Shown: in pieces, positions 45,133 through 56,804 of the stretch
How the letters are laid out: every line of letters begins with the position of its first letter
Numbering within the stretch: the stretch's first letter is position 1
NCBI GenBank assembly: GCA_030844895.1
Contig: CM061231.1
Span: forward strand, 130,791,023 to 130,855,022
Reading direction: 5' to 3'
Source of the DNA: Ambrosia x helenae
Taxonomy: Eukaryota > Streptophyta > Magnoliopsida > Asterales > Asteraceae
DNA length: 64,000 nt
The notes under the pieces: model-generated
Told to the model about the DNA's origin: nothing
Seen by the model: the letters and a program-made list of their open reading frames with translations, nothing else
The model's database searches: none
Program-made: the position numbers and the translations under genes

Positions 45133-48100
45133 ATGGGTTTAAAAATCACCGCTTGGAATGTTCAGGGACTGTCTAATGTCCACAACCAGAACAATCTCAT
45201 GAAACATCTAGCTGCTGATAGGTATAATGTGTGTGGGGCTGTTGAGACCCACCTTTCTCAGATTAAGCTGGTGCCTACGTGTAATCTGATATTTGGAAAT
45301 TGGTTATGGGACTCGAATGCTGGCGTATGTAGGGGCGGTTGCCGTATTGTGGTTGGCTGGGACCCTAACACTGTTAACCTCATGGTTATAGAGAGGCATC
45401 CCCAAGCTATTCACTGCTTCATTAAACCTCTGAGCTGTGATAAGGGTTTCTATTGTTCGTTTGTCTATGCACATCACCGTTTGTTACCTAGAAGGGATCG
45501 CTGGAATTCCCTAAAAATGCACAAACTTGTGGTTCAAGACAATCCGTGGCTCCTTCTTGGGGATTTCAATGCAATTATAAATCCCGATGAATGTTCTGTG
45601 GGGTTTCGGGTATTACTAGCAGTATGAGTGAAGCCTGGGAATGTTTTACTGATACCGAGATAGAGGATATATGTATGTCGGGCCTTAGATTTACTTGGAA
45701 CCAAAGTCCGGGAAAGCCAAATGGCCTCCTGAAAAAACTTGACCGGGCTATGTCTAACCACCAGTTTGTTGATGTGTTTCTTCATGCGAATGCTAAATTT
45801 CTCCCATTTGTGGAATCAGACCACACCCCTATTGTGGTGTCTATACCTGAAGTGCCATTTCCCAAGCCGAAGCCTTTCAAGTTCCCAAACTAATTGACTC
45901 TTAATGATGAGTTTATTCCCATTGTTAAGGAAGTTTGGTCAAAACCGGTTGCGGGATGCTCTATGTTTTGTCTGATCACAAGGCTGAAAACCCTCAAAAA
46001 AGATTTCAGTAGACTTAATTTTAAACAGGGCAACCTGTTTAATAAAGTGGCAAAGTTGAAAGCTGAGTTACAAAGCATCCAAGCTGATGTTGTGCTTAAT
46101 CCGAGTAATACTGATCTCCGCGATGAAGAAGCTGCTTACTTGTTGGCCTATAAAAGTGCAGTCCAGGACGAGGAGAGTTTTCTTCGCCAAAAGGCTAAAG
46201 TTACCTGGTTAAAAGAGGGTGATCACAACTCAAAATACTTTCACAGAGTCGTTAAATCTAACCGGCATCGTAATCGGATCCATGATATTGAAGATACTCT
46301 TGGCAATTTGTTTAATGGCTCCCTTGTGGCTGATCAGTTTTTGGCCCATTTTAAGTCTGTTTTGGGAACGACCAGTGATACTATGGCCATCGATGACCCG
46401 TCCTCTTTGTTCACTAAGCAAGTCTCTGAAGTGGATGCTGATATTATGACTCAGCCAGTTACCAATGAAGAAGTTAAGGCTACGTTGTTTGGTATGGAAG
46501 ACACCAAAGCCCCGGGTCCTGATGGGTACTCGGCTAAATTCTTCAAAGCTGCGTGGGAGGTAATTGGTAGTGATTTCTGTCTGGCAGTCAAGTCTTTTTT
46601 CAGCATGGGTTTGCTCCTCAAAGAGATTAACACCACGGTTCTTGCCCTTGTCCCTAAAACAGACACTCCTCGTAGAGTTACGAATTATCGGCCTATAGCT
46701 TGCTGCAATGTGGTCTACAAATGTATCAGTAAGATTATTGCTAATAGAGTTAAACATGTGCTTAAGTACCTGGTCAATGAGAAACAATGTGCTTTTATCC
46801 CGGATCGCCTCATTAGCGATAATATCCTGCTCACCCAGGAACTAATGAGGAATTATCACAGGGATAGAGGCCCTGCCCCGTGTGCGTTTAAGATAGATAT
46901 TCAGAAGGCGTATGATACTGTAGATTGGGAATTCCTGGCTAGTTGTCTGAAAGAATTTGGCTTTCCCTCTAGGATGGTTAAATGGATCATGTGTTGTGTC
47001 ACTTCTACCTCGTTCACTATTGCGGTTAATGGGGAACACAAAGGGTTCTTTAAAGGAAGAAGGGGGCTCAGACAAGGCGACCCCATGTCTCCGTACTTGT
47101 TTACTCTTGTTATGGAAGTTCTCACCCTAATGATAAGTAGACGGGTCAAGGAGAATCCTAATTTCAAATATCACTGGAAATGTGAAAGTGTCGGCCTGAC
47201 GCACCTCTGTTTTGCTGATGATTTGTTCCTCTTCTGTCATGGGGATAGTGAGTCAGTGAATGTTCTTATGGCTGCCCTCGACGAGTTCAAAGGCGTCTCT
47301 GGTCTAATGCCTAGCATACCTAAGAGTACTGCCTTCTTTGGAAATGTTAAACCAGACATTCGCTTGACTATAACTAACTCTATTCAATTTCAAGTTGGTG
47401 TTCTTCCTGTCAAATACCTTGGGGTTCCTTTGATTTCTTCCGGACTTCGTCTGATCCATTGTAGCCCTCTGATTGATAAAGTCAAAAGGAGGATTGCTGA
47501 CTGGAAAAATAAGTCGTTGTCCTTTGCTGGGAGGCTGCAATTGATTTCCTCAGTTTTAAACTCTTTACAGGTGTATTGGTCATCTGTGTTCATTGTCCCA
47601 GTTTCGGTCTCTAAAGAGATTGAAAAACTCATGAGAGGCTTCCTTTGGTGTCATGGGGAGATGAAGAAGGGCAAGGCTAAGGTTAAAGTGAAGGAAGTGT
47701 GCAAGACGATGGTTCAAGGTGGTTTGGGTCTGAAGCTTCTTCGCACATGGAATAAAGCTCTTATAGCAAAACATACTTGGAACATCATCTCGGACAAGGA
47801 TTCCCTATGGGTTAAATGGATTCATACTTATCGGTTGGATAAAGGAAATTTTTGGGAATTCAATAAGACAGATGACACATGTTGGAGTTGGAGGAAGATT
47901 ATGGAATGTAGAAACATCCTCCGAAGCCATATTATTCATGTGATTGGAAATGGGAAGGATACTTCGGTTTGGTTTGATAATTGGCACCTAGCTGGCCCTT
48001 TGAATAACTTTATAACCCACAGAAATATGTGCGAAGGTAACCTCTCCAGATTCAGTAGAGTGGATGAGGTTGTCTGTGATGGAAACTGGACATGGCCTGA

Positions 48101-48802
48101 TGGGTGGCAGTCCAGATTCCCTGCTCTCTTCAGCTCTCCATGCGTAGCTATCCAGGCCAATAAAAGGGACAAAGTGCTATGGAAGAATCGGGATGGCAAA
48201 TTAAGTGAATTCTCGGTTGGTAATGTCTGGGCTACTATCCGAGAGGAAGGTGAGGTAGTGCCTTGGTTTAAAGTGGTATGGTTTAGCCAAAATATTCCCC
48301 GTCATGCTTTCATCATTTGGCTTGCCATGAAGAATAGACTTAAAACTCATGATATTCTAGGCCAATGGTTAGTGGACAATAACCTCATTGCTGTTTTTGT
48401 AAGGCCACCCCGAATTTCCATTCCCATCTATTCTTTGAATGTGCGTATCCATGTACTGTTTGGAAAGAGGTGAGTGTTGTTACTAAATGGGGTAATGCCC
48501 CGATTAGATGGCAGGATATTATGTTGCACATGAGCTCTCTACCCGTAAATGGATCTATATGGAGTATAGTAAATCGGCTCACTTTGGGTGCGGCTGTCTA
48601 CTATATCTGGCAGGAGCGTAATCTGCGTACCAATGAACACAGGACGAGGCAACCTACTGAAGTGATTAGGCTGATAAAAGAGGTTGTCCGGCTTAGGCTC
48701 ATGGGTTTGCGGTTGGTTAGGTCGACTACCACTCTGAGTGTTGCTAGAATATGGGAGTTGGCTGATTTCCAATGGGTTGAACAGAAACTTGGATTGGGTT
48801 AA
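45133..48802 (+). pseudogene. LINE L-7 ORF2: endonuclease, reverse transcriptase, zf-RVT (broken)
   Basis: A near full-length ORF2, preceded by 24 bases of ORF1 end (45109-45132). Endonuclease: ITAWNVQG, VETHLS with catalytic Glu38 (45244-45246), LLGDFNAI near 45557, ESDHTPIVV near 45814. Reverse transcriptase: GPDGYSAKFFK near 46513, AFKIDIQKAYDTVDW near 46887, LRQGDPMSPYLF near 47067, catalytic FADDLFLF at 47211-47234. C-terminal zf-RVT: WFSQNIPRHAFIIWLA near 48280 and CCFCKATPNFHSHLFFEC near 48390-48440. Lesions: a one-base deletion near 45594-45604, TAA at 45891-45893, a frameshift near 48388. The first lesion is shared with L-6. TAA of ORF1 and ATG of ORF2 are adjacent and in the same frame. 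Confidence 0.92.
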
Positions 48803-48954
48803 TCATTGTGTACCAGGTTTGGGATCGATGTCTTTTGTTGGAGTTGATGCATTGGGCTCTCAGGTTATGGCCCCAGCATAGGTACAAGGCCCACGAGATG
48901 TGGATGCATCAAGGAGGGTATTTGCTGGTGATTAAGGCCCTTTGTGTAACACCC
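48803..48954 (+). other. LINE L-7 3' UTR, left segment
   Basis: A short non-coding stretch after the ORF2 stop, with TGGGCT (near 48854) and GGCCCA (near 48889) motifs. It is interrupted at the duplication CTTTG (48950-48954) by a minus-strand LTR element and resumes at 54483. Confidence 0.72.
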
Positions 48955-51753
48955 CAACCGATGGCGGAAACATCGAGATGTCACGTATTGATGATTGTTC
49001 AGTAGCTCATGGTAGTACATAAGTTTAAATAATCCTTTAATACATTACAATATTGAATTACATTAAAGTCTACATCAAGTAATCAACAAAGCTTAAAATA
49101 TCTCCTCAAGCTAGCTCTAGACTTCAAGCGTCAGTATTTCCTGTTGAGTTTGGAAAAATAGGGGGGGTCAACTAGAAGTTGGTGAGAATACATAAGTCAT
49201 GTCAAGCAAATAGTTTAAGTATAAAAGTTTAGCAATTCGTATGTCTATCGTAAAATTTAAGTCTACAAGAATAGTATAATATGTTGACATAATCAAACCT
49301 CCGACTAGTTTAGGTCCATCCCGTCATCTACGGTTCACCTTAGTAATATGTTGGAACGATAACAATCACCCACGTTACCTATGTAGGAGGTACACGTATC
49401 CGGGTGGGGTTGTCAATCCAATAGATCTATTATTGAGTATTGCCAGCTTGGCCATAGCTAATGATTATGTAATGTTGAAACTCGTTGAAACTCATTGAAA
49501 CTGTTGACTAATTCATGAGGCAATAAAGTTTACTACTAGACATGCATGTTGAATTGCTTAAAATGTTGCAAGTATAAAGAATCGCATAAACATGGTTACG
49601 TAAACTCACCTGAAATTCACTGTGTAAGTACTAGCAAGTAGCAACAAGTCTGAACTTGGATTAAACTGAACTCTTGTATCCTATTACAAATAAACGATGC
49701 CTTAAATTCTAATGCAAATGAACTTATTTTGTTTATTGGTTGTAAAGATAGTTTATTCAACTACCTAGACTCGTATTGTAAATAATACGTGTCTTTAAAC
49801 GTATATAACTTAACGAACCGATGGTAACTTGGTTCGGTTTTCTCGAAAGTGTGCGTGTATGTATAGTGATATAAAAAATATATACTTTAATATGTTATAT
49901 TTATAATTGCGACCTAAAGCTAATTGTAAAGAAGCATTTTAGAACAGTGAAAATATTGTACGTGTAACTTGGCTCGCGTTTCAGTTTATTTCGAAGACTG
50001 TTTAATATAGGTACCTATTAAAGTTTGGATAGCGTCTATTTGTAAAGCGTAGCTTCATTTGTACAAAATTGTAGATTTGAATGCTCGGTATATTTCTTAT
50101 ATTTTGTAAAAAAATGGGCAGAGTTTCCTCTGTTTTTGTATCAAACCGACAACGCAAGTCGTCCATTTTTATCTCAATACTAAATAGTCCAATTTCGCAA
50201 CACGAATCAAGATCTAACTAAGCTTTTACACGTGACACGTGATTAACTTTCTAAAGCTAAAAATGAAAGTAAAACATACGCTTTGACAATTAATACATAT
50301 ATTTGTATAGTTCGCCATTTAGATAATTCTTGTAAAACTATATATTGATGTAGGGTAGTCATTACTCGACTCGTCCAAGCTTAACAACAAGAATAATTAT
50401 TTTTGTTATAAGTCGACTCAGTTCGTTTAAGTGAACAATAAAAATAGTTTTTGTTATAACTCGGTTCGGTTCAGTTCGCTTACACTTTTAGAATAAGTAT
50501 TATATACAATATACACGAAAAATAAAAATAAAAATAAAATAAAAATAAAATAAGGTCGTGGCGCGCGTTATACCTTCCATGAATAAGCTCGTGAACCATT
50601 AAGTACTCGCCTCGAAATACGTGTTGACCAGATTTTAGCTGTTGACTACGGTTAACCAGAGCTGGACTGGTTCTAACTCCTGATAACCGACACTTAAACA
50701 TCATCGAAATAATACTCCATGGCCGGTCCTTGATCTAGTCTTTATCCCTATGACCAATCCACAACCACAATGTACCTGCCGTGAACATGAATCACCCGGA
50801 ACAAACCAACTCGGTCACCCTCTTTGACTAGGAATCCACCCAAAACTGACCGGAGCTAACCCGGTACCAACTGGCTGGAACCTGCAGCTCGAACCACCAC
50901 GTGACCCTGCACCATAACGACCCAGAACCACCTGCCCGGAAACCACCATTTCCATCGCTACACTAAAACGAATCCATAACCATAACCACCGAACTTCAGA
51001 TCTAAACGAAATGGGTTTCCTTGATGTTGCGCCGCTGGAAGCACGACCACCACGAGACCACCACAGCTCCGGCTACTACTACCAAAACCGAACTAAAACA
51101 ACCCCAATAATATGGCTCGTCGTCCTTGCCGTATCCTTCACCCAATGCCGCCACCACGTGGCCGACCGGTTTAAAAAAGAGAGGGGCTGAAGTAGCGATG
51201 GGTCTGGATTAGAGAGATGTAGGCGGTGTTTAACAACGGTCGTCGTATGGGGAGGATGAGAGTGAAAGGCCACTGCAAATGGTTGTTACTTCAAGGCTTC
51301 GATTGAGGATTGTTTTAGCTGATGTGGATGGGAGTTCTTGTACAGAAAGGGACAAGCACAAGTATTGAACATAATTATTTGGTTAATTTATGCATTGACT
51401 GTGAATTGAATTGATTTGTTTACGGGTCAAACGTATGTGCCTTGACTTTATAATTGAAAGTGATTTGAATGGCAATGGAGTAATTTAGGTATGATTGTGG
51501 ATGAGGATAGCTTTATTTATGTAAGCCACGATTGATTTTTTTTTTTACATTCAATCACGGCTAATTTAAAGGAGTTGACCAATGGGTGTTGACCGAGTTC
51601 AAGAGGGAGGATGGAAGGTTACCTTGTATACGAACCCATTTAACGATTGGCGTCTCGTCTTGTATTTAATTTCGTTTAGTCGCTAAAATATTTGTATCAT
51701 ATCTTTTATTTACATAACCCAACTAAAACCGAGTATTTGGACAACATATTTGT

Positions 51754-51810
<57 letters not shown>

Positions 51811-52052
51811 CGTTGGATCTAAAGACGTTGACTAAATGTCAGTTATCTAGCGCATTTTTTTTATAAACGTTTTACTATTTATTATTTTTAACTCTAAGAA
51901 CCACAATAACAGAAAGAATAATTTAAGCTATTTAACGATTAAGAATGTATTTCTCGTTAACGCAACATATATTGACGTCAACGAGTTAACATTGTTATAC
52001 AAAATATAATGTTCTAATATTATTTATTTTTATAAAATAGTCGGGCGTTACA
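48955..52052 (-). repeat. 3' LTR of the minus-strand element
   Basis: 3,098 bp. On the minus strand it starts TGTAACGCCCGAC (52052) and ends GGGGTGTTACA (48955). The CATCGGTTGGGGTGTTACA end is shared with the chromovirus LTR. I see no tRNA-like modules. A (TA)n microsatellite lies at about 51752-51808. Next to it at 52053-52066 is the purine-rich AAAAGTAGGGAAGAC tract (minus strand). Confidence 0.87.
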
Positions 52053-53842
52053 GTCTTCCCTACTTTTGGGAACTTCATCCCGAAGTTATTAAAAAACACA
52101 GGGTTGAGTGTGATTGGGTAGAAATTAAGACAACTATGGTTTGGAAAAAAAATTTGGGTTAAGGCACAACGTGAATTTATAAGTAATAGAATAATATGTT
52201 TCGAATAAATTGGGTAAGAGTTTTGATATGTGTGAGTTGATTGACTATGGAAAGACTAAACGGATTACTAGGTAACTAGCGTTTATAATTGATTAGCTAC
52301 CGAAAAACCTTGATAGAATTTCACACCACCTTAACGTACCTGTAAATTCATGATTACGTTCCGGACCGCAATCACCAATTTACCTTACATTAGGGTTTTG
52401 TGTCCTTCTATGACTCTAAACACACATGTAAGTAATGCAGAATAACCTTGTGATTGAATTGAATACAATGTATCAAAAAATAAGTCCAACTGTTGAGCAG
52501 GAAAAAAAGACTTCTACCAGTCAGTGAGTAAGAACCTCTACCGATTGTTGAGCAGGTACGATAGCCTCTACCAGTCGTTGAGCAGGTTGTAGGGCCTCTA
52601 CCGACTGTTGAGCAGGCATGATGACCTCTACCAATCGTTGAGTAGGTTATTTGGTACTCAACTAACTGTTGAGCAAGTACTTCATCCTCTATCGGTTGTT
52701 TTGATTAAGTGTAACAATTGTTTTTGGTTTATCACATAAGTTGCAAATTGATAATACATACATGTAAGCAAGTTTGTAAATGCATCAAGTATCGAGTATA
52801 GCATGCGAGTTGTAACAGAGTTGCCCTAGACAAGGTAAATGACTCTAGGTGTGTTTATAGCAAATGGTTTATATTCCATGCTTTTCATGTATCATGAATA
52901 ATCAATTGTTCAGGTAGATAATCAAATCCTCATGTATAACTAATATTCAAGTTTGATGCAACGAACAATTAAGTTTTCAATAGTGTGGTTATCGTGGAGA
53001 TCAAGTTCATGTTCGAGGAGGTAAAGGATGTGAATTTGGATTTTGAGAGATGATGAAAACTCAAAGTAACACCAAGGTTGTGAAAAATGGTGAATGTGTA
53101 GATGGTTAATAAAGGGTTTAATTTATAGGGTTTCAAAACGACGCAAGTAGTAAGATGATCATGCAGAATAATCGTGGGGTTTGAATAAATAGTTAGATAC
53201 AAGCGTATGAGGAAACATGATTGTGGTATTTGCCAAAAAATTGTAATGGTTCGAACAAGTTTAAAATAAGTAGGTGTCAATGGAAAAATTGTAGAGTAAA
53301 TTTTGTTCCTGTGGATGAAAAGATTTTATTTTCAAAGTTGGTTTTGTATATAAAGCAAAAGTCATTAAATAGTACAAACTAAATGGATCTAGATCAAAAT
53401 ATTTCAATGAGTCGGAGGTTTCAAACACGATGACGGGTTTCAAAAATCATGATTTTGTTCAGACGTTTTGTATAATAGGCTTCGAGTAATCCATAAAAGA
53501 AGTGATTATTAATAGATTAAAACATTTTTATCGAAAATCATTTGTTACGCCAATAAATTGTTCAATAAAAATTTGAAATTTGGCAAATAAGTTTGTGGAA
53601 ATAAAAGACTCTTTAAAGAAAATATATATATATTTACTTGTTATAGTTTGTGAAATTCCCAAGTGATGAAAGTTTGACAAATTTCAGTACTCTTTAGCTT
53701 TGGTGCTACAGTATCTCCTATACACAGATTATAAGGTTACAGTTTAAACAAAGATTTTAAAATCTCGAATGTGATGAAATTTTTATGGTTGATGGTATCT
53801 TCAAAATATACATATATATATATATACACACACAAATAAAAA
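52053..53842 (-). other. Internal region of the minus-strand element, non-coding
   Basis: About 1.8 kb with no frame showing a retroelement domain. It holds the polypurine tract at the left edge and the 30-bp tandem repeat at 52491-52697. It is probably the 3' untranslated part of a larger parent whose PBS, gag and pol have been deleted. Confidence 0.65.
52491..52697. repeat. Degenerate 30-bp tandem repeat, about seven units
   Basis: Units follow the pattern YGTTGAGCAGG - eight variable bases - CCTCTACCRRY. The GTTGAGCAGG and CCTCTACC blocks are well kept, while the eight bases between them differ in every unit. There is no open frame and no cas-like gene nearby, and the genome is eukaryotic, so this is not a CRISPR array. 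Confidence 0.82.
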
Positions 53843-54199
53843 TGTGAATTGAATTGATTTGTTTACGGGTCAAACGTATGTGCCTTGACTTTATAATTGA
53901 AAGTGATTTGAATGGCAATGGAGTAATTTAGGTATGATTGTGGATGAGGATAGCTTTATTTATGTAAGCCACGATTGATTTTTTTTTTTTTTTACATTCA
54001 ATCACGGCTAATTTAAAGGAGTTGACCAATGGGTGTTGACCGAGTTCAAGAGGGAGGATGGAAGGTTACCTTGTATACGAACCCGTTTAACGATTGGCGT
54101 CTCGTCTTGTATTTAATTTCGTTTAGTCGCTAAAATATTTGTATCATATCTTTTATTTACATAACCCAACTAAAACCGAGTATTTGGACAACATATTTG

Positions 54200-54234
<35 letters not shown>

Positions 54235-54477
54235 CGTTGGATCTAAAGACGTTGACTAAATGTCAGTTATCTAGCGCATTTTTTTTTATAAACGTTTTAC
54301 TATTTATTATTTTTAACTCTAAGAACCACAATAACAGAAAGAATAATTTAAGCTATTTAACGATTAAGAATGTATTTCTCGTTAACGCAACATATATTGA
54401 CGTCAACGAGTTAACATTGTTATACAAAATATAATGTTCTAATATTATTTATTTTTATAAAATAGTCGGGCGTTACA
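53843..54477 (-). repeat. Truncated 5' LTR of the minus-strand element
   Basis: 635 bp matching 51397-52052 nearly base for base; the main difference is the length of the (TA)n tract (54201-54230 here). The remaining ~2.4 kb of LTR are missing, together with PBS and coding region, so one large deletion removed them. Confidence 0.87.
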
Positions 54478-54482
54478 CTTTG

Positions 54483-55299
54483 GTGGGCTGATTATACCTC
54501 TACTCATAAGTGGTTTCGCTACACAATCCAGGAGGCTGACAACAAAAGTGATAAAGACTGGACCATGGCGTGGATGAAGGCCCATAACAGGGTTATACTT
54601 AATTATGGAGTCTGGAATTGCATTGGGCCTAGTGTTTGTAAGTTGGGCCATTGTGCGAACTGGACCCGCAAAGTTCCTCTAGTCAGGCTCAATGATAATG
54701 GTCCAATGATTGCTCGGACTTTAGGGAAACAATCGCGGATGACATTTGTGAAGACTACGAAGATTATAATCCAAAACAAGGATCAAAATAAGCTACAAAC
54801 GGACCAGAAGACCAAACCCAGTTGTATGCCATGCACTGTTTCACTGGCCTAATTCCAAATCTTGTTATGGGCTCGCTCGACTCATTGCTACTGGGCTTGG
54901 GGATGCATTGTGAAGACTTTGTCTAAGTGGTTTTTATTATCTACTAAACATGAGCCAAACTATATTGGGCTTCAGTTGTTGGCTTTTGGGAAAACTATTA
55001 TGGTTTGGGCTTATACTCAAGCGGATTTGCTTGTGGGTATAAAGAACTCGTGTTTTTGTGGGCTGCCCCAAAAGTATGGGTGTCCTTGTAATTGTTTTAA
55101 GCAGAATAGGCTGGATAGGTTGGGTAGTTTCACCCCTCAGGGTCGCAATTTCCTATATGTCCCTAGGCGTGGTTGCATGGTGTCTTATTTTTGGTCCCCA
55201 AACTCTTGTCTTGGTGGACATGTTCGGGGAATGCCCCCTTCATGGTGTAGTTCTTTCTGTTTCATCTATATAGTTTGCCGGGCAATGCCCTTCACCTAA
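54483..55299 (+). other. LINE L-7 3' UTR, right segment
   Basis: It continues from 48954. Nine TGGGCY/RGCCCA motifs are seen by eye (near 54483, 54580, 54625, 54645, 54868, 54892, 54967, 55006 and 55059). The terminal palindromes GGGGAATGCCCC (55226-55237) and GGGCAATGCCC (55280-55290) match those of L-3 and L-4. No poly(A) follows; instead TAAACCCTGG begins at about 55297. The short open frames here have no recognisable domain. Confidence 0.75.
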
Positions 55300-55484
55300 A
55301 CCCTGGCTCGTAAACCCTAAAACCTAAACCCTGGCTCATAAACAGGACGAGCCATCACAACTAACGACTGGCTCGTAAACACAACGAGCCATCATGACTA
55401 ACAGGGTGTGTGTCTTTTTAGCTATCTTTTTTTAAACACTTAGTCATTTTCTGCTTCGTTATTTTAGAGTATGTTAGTCGTGAT
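55300..55484. repeat. Direct and inverted repeats around CGAGCC
   Basis: Three TGGCTCRTAAAC motifs (55306, 55330 and 55360 regions) alternate with ACGAGCCATCACAACTAAC (about 55348-55366) and ACGAGCCATCATGACTAAC (about 55387-55405). An inverted copy of the latter lies at about 55472-55490 and runs into the 67-bp direct repeat. The arms can pair with one mismatch in 19. I do not recognise the element. Confidence 0.7.
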
Positions 55485-55551
55485 GGCTCGTCCTTTTTAT
55501 TGCAACTAAACCCTAATCTCAACGAAGAAGACGATCGAAGAACATCAAATT
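55485..55551 (+). repeat. 67-bp direct repeat, right copy
   Basis: It matches 42405-42470 with one extra T. Here the repeat continues into the body of element X, whereas the left copy stops at an AT-rich joint. Confidence 0.85.
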
Positions 55552-56804
55552 AACAATAAAAAAGGACAATCGACAACCATACGACTACATCTACATCTAC
55601 ATCTACATCTGGAGAGGACCTAATAGAGGACCCTTTTCAAACTGGCATATTATAAAGGGTATTAAGTCCTTATTTATAGGCATGGAGAGTCATTTTTCCA
55701 GGTCGATCAAAAGGTTAAAACCCCCAATTCTAATTAAAACTAATCTGCTAATAACCCTAATTTGTTAAAATGACCTAATTTTTTTCTTTATTTTCACTCA
55801 ATGACGATCAAGTGAGAAGAACACGGAATACACAATATACAAATCTGGATCAACGACATGACCCAGACATAGGCTTACGATTACTTGTTTCTTGTTTGAC
55901 GATCGGACTCTATCATCTTCAAAGACATTGAAGAAGACATTGATAACAAAGAATATCAACTTAAGATTGAAGAACACATCGGTAACGCCTGTGGACGATA
56001 CTTTTTACGAAAACACTTAGTCTTTTTTTTAGAAGATGAAGCATGGATAGAGCATATCTCGGTGTATATGTTGCTCTTTTGGTGATGTGTATGCCTCTCA
56101 TTTTATACAGTCTTTTTAGTAATAACCGTATGAAGTTCCAGCCTGCTTGTTTCTGATATTGTAACTTTCAAAGAGCAGCTCCTGTATTCCTATCTCTTCT
56201 CCGGGAGCACCTGTGGCTTGTCTTCTTAAGAGATCGTGCCCACTAAGCCATTTAATCGAATTAAATAAATCAAAAATAAATTAATTAAATTGGTCCAATC
56301 AGGAGAAGCCACGTGATTTTGATCCACTTTTTGATTGAAAAACCTGTAAAGGATAAAAAAACCACTGTTTCATCCACTCTATCCACTGTCAAGTGGAAAA
56401 ATCTGTTTCAAACATCTGATTAGATAAAAAAAACCACTGTTTGGTTGAAAAATCTGTTTCAAACCTCTGATTAGATAAAACAACTATTTCATTATATATA
56501 TATACATACATATATACATATATCTATCTATATAACAAAAAAATCAAGTGCTGTTAGCATCAGCACTTTGGTAAAACAACAGCTGTTTGCATCAGATCTT
56601 TGGCAACAACTGTATACCACCAGATGTTTGCCACGTCTGATCCCAAAAGCAGAGTTTTGGCCACATCAGCGGTTTCACCAGAGCCTATAAAAACCCTGTT
56701 TTACCACAACAGTCGTTACACTGTCTCATTGTATTCAAAATACTGAAACCGCCTTCTTCATCCTCAAACCCTTACTCCAATTCCACTCACTCTCACACTC
56801 GAAA
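55552..56804. other. Body of unknown element X; promoter-like right end
   Basis: No convincing open frame. There are (ATCTAC)n-like repeats near 55588-55610, an imperfect ~50-bp direct repeat at about 56396-56480 (AATCTGTTTCAAAC, then TCTGATTAGATAAAA, twice) and a TA/CA-rich tract at 56494-56535. At the right end TATAAAAA (56686-56693) is followed by ~110 bases of C- and A-rich leader-like sequence up to the insertion edge, pointing into LINE ORF1. It may be a captured gene promoter or the regulatory end of an element. No identity can be given. Confidence 0.5.

Larger units (their letters stand above)
48955..54477 (-). mobile_element. Non-autonomous LTR retroelement, minus strand
   Basis: Flanked by a perfect 5-bp duplication CTTTG (48950-48954 and 54478-54482). 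On the minus strand it reads: first 635 bp of a 5' LTR (54477-53843), ~1.8 kb without genes (53842-52053), a polypurine tract, then a full 3' LTR (52052-48955). PBS, gag and pol are absent. The LTR end and the block near 49310-49400 match the chromovirus LTR family. The shared LTR parts are nearly identical, so it is young. Confidence 0.87.
42401..56804. mobile_element. 14.4-kb composite insertion in LINE L-6 ORF1
   Basis: Perfect 20-bp direct repeats (42381-42400 and 56805-56824) flank the block, and the LINE frame joins correctly when the block and one repeat are removed; this looks like a target-site duplication. The insert seems to be a ~1.4-kb unknown element X (42401-42470 plus about 55552-56804) that was itself split by a 13-kb block bounded by a 66-67-bp direct repeat (42405-42470 and 55485-55551). 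The 13-kb block contains an old LTR, LINE L-7 and a minus-strand LTR element. Confidence 0.7.

Noticed and set aside
50700..51300. Host gene inside the minus-strand LTR
   Set aside because: The region is less A/T-rich and has short open frames, but they show no domain and the stretch lies fully within a 3.1-kb LTR.
52491..52697. CRISPR-like array
   Set aside because: The genome is a plant's; units are degenerate and the variable part is only eight bases; no cas genes.
55552..56804. Endogenous pararetrovirus fragment
   Set aside because: A TATA box and repeats alone do not support it; no coat, movement or polymerase motif is visible.
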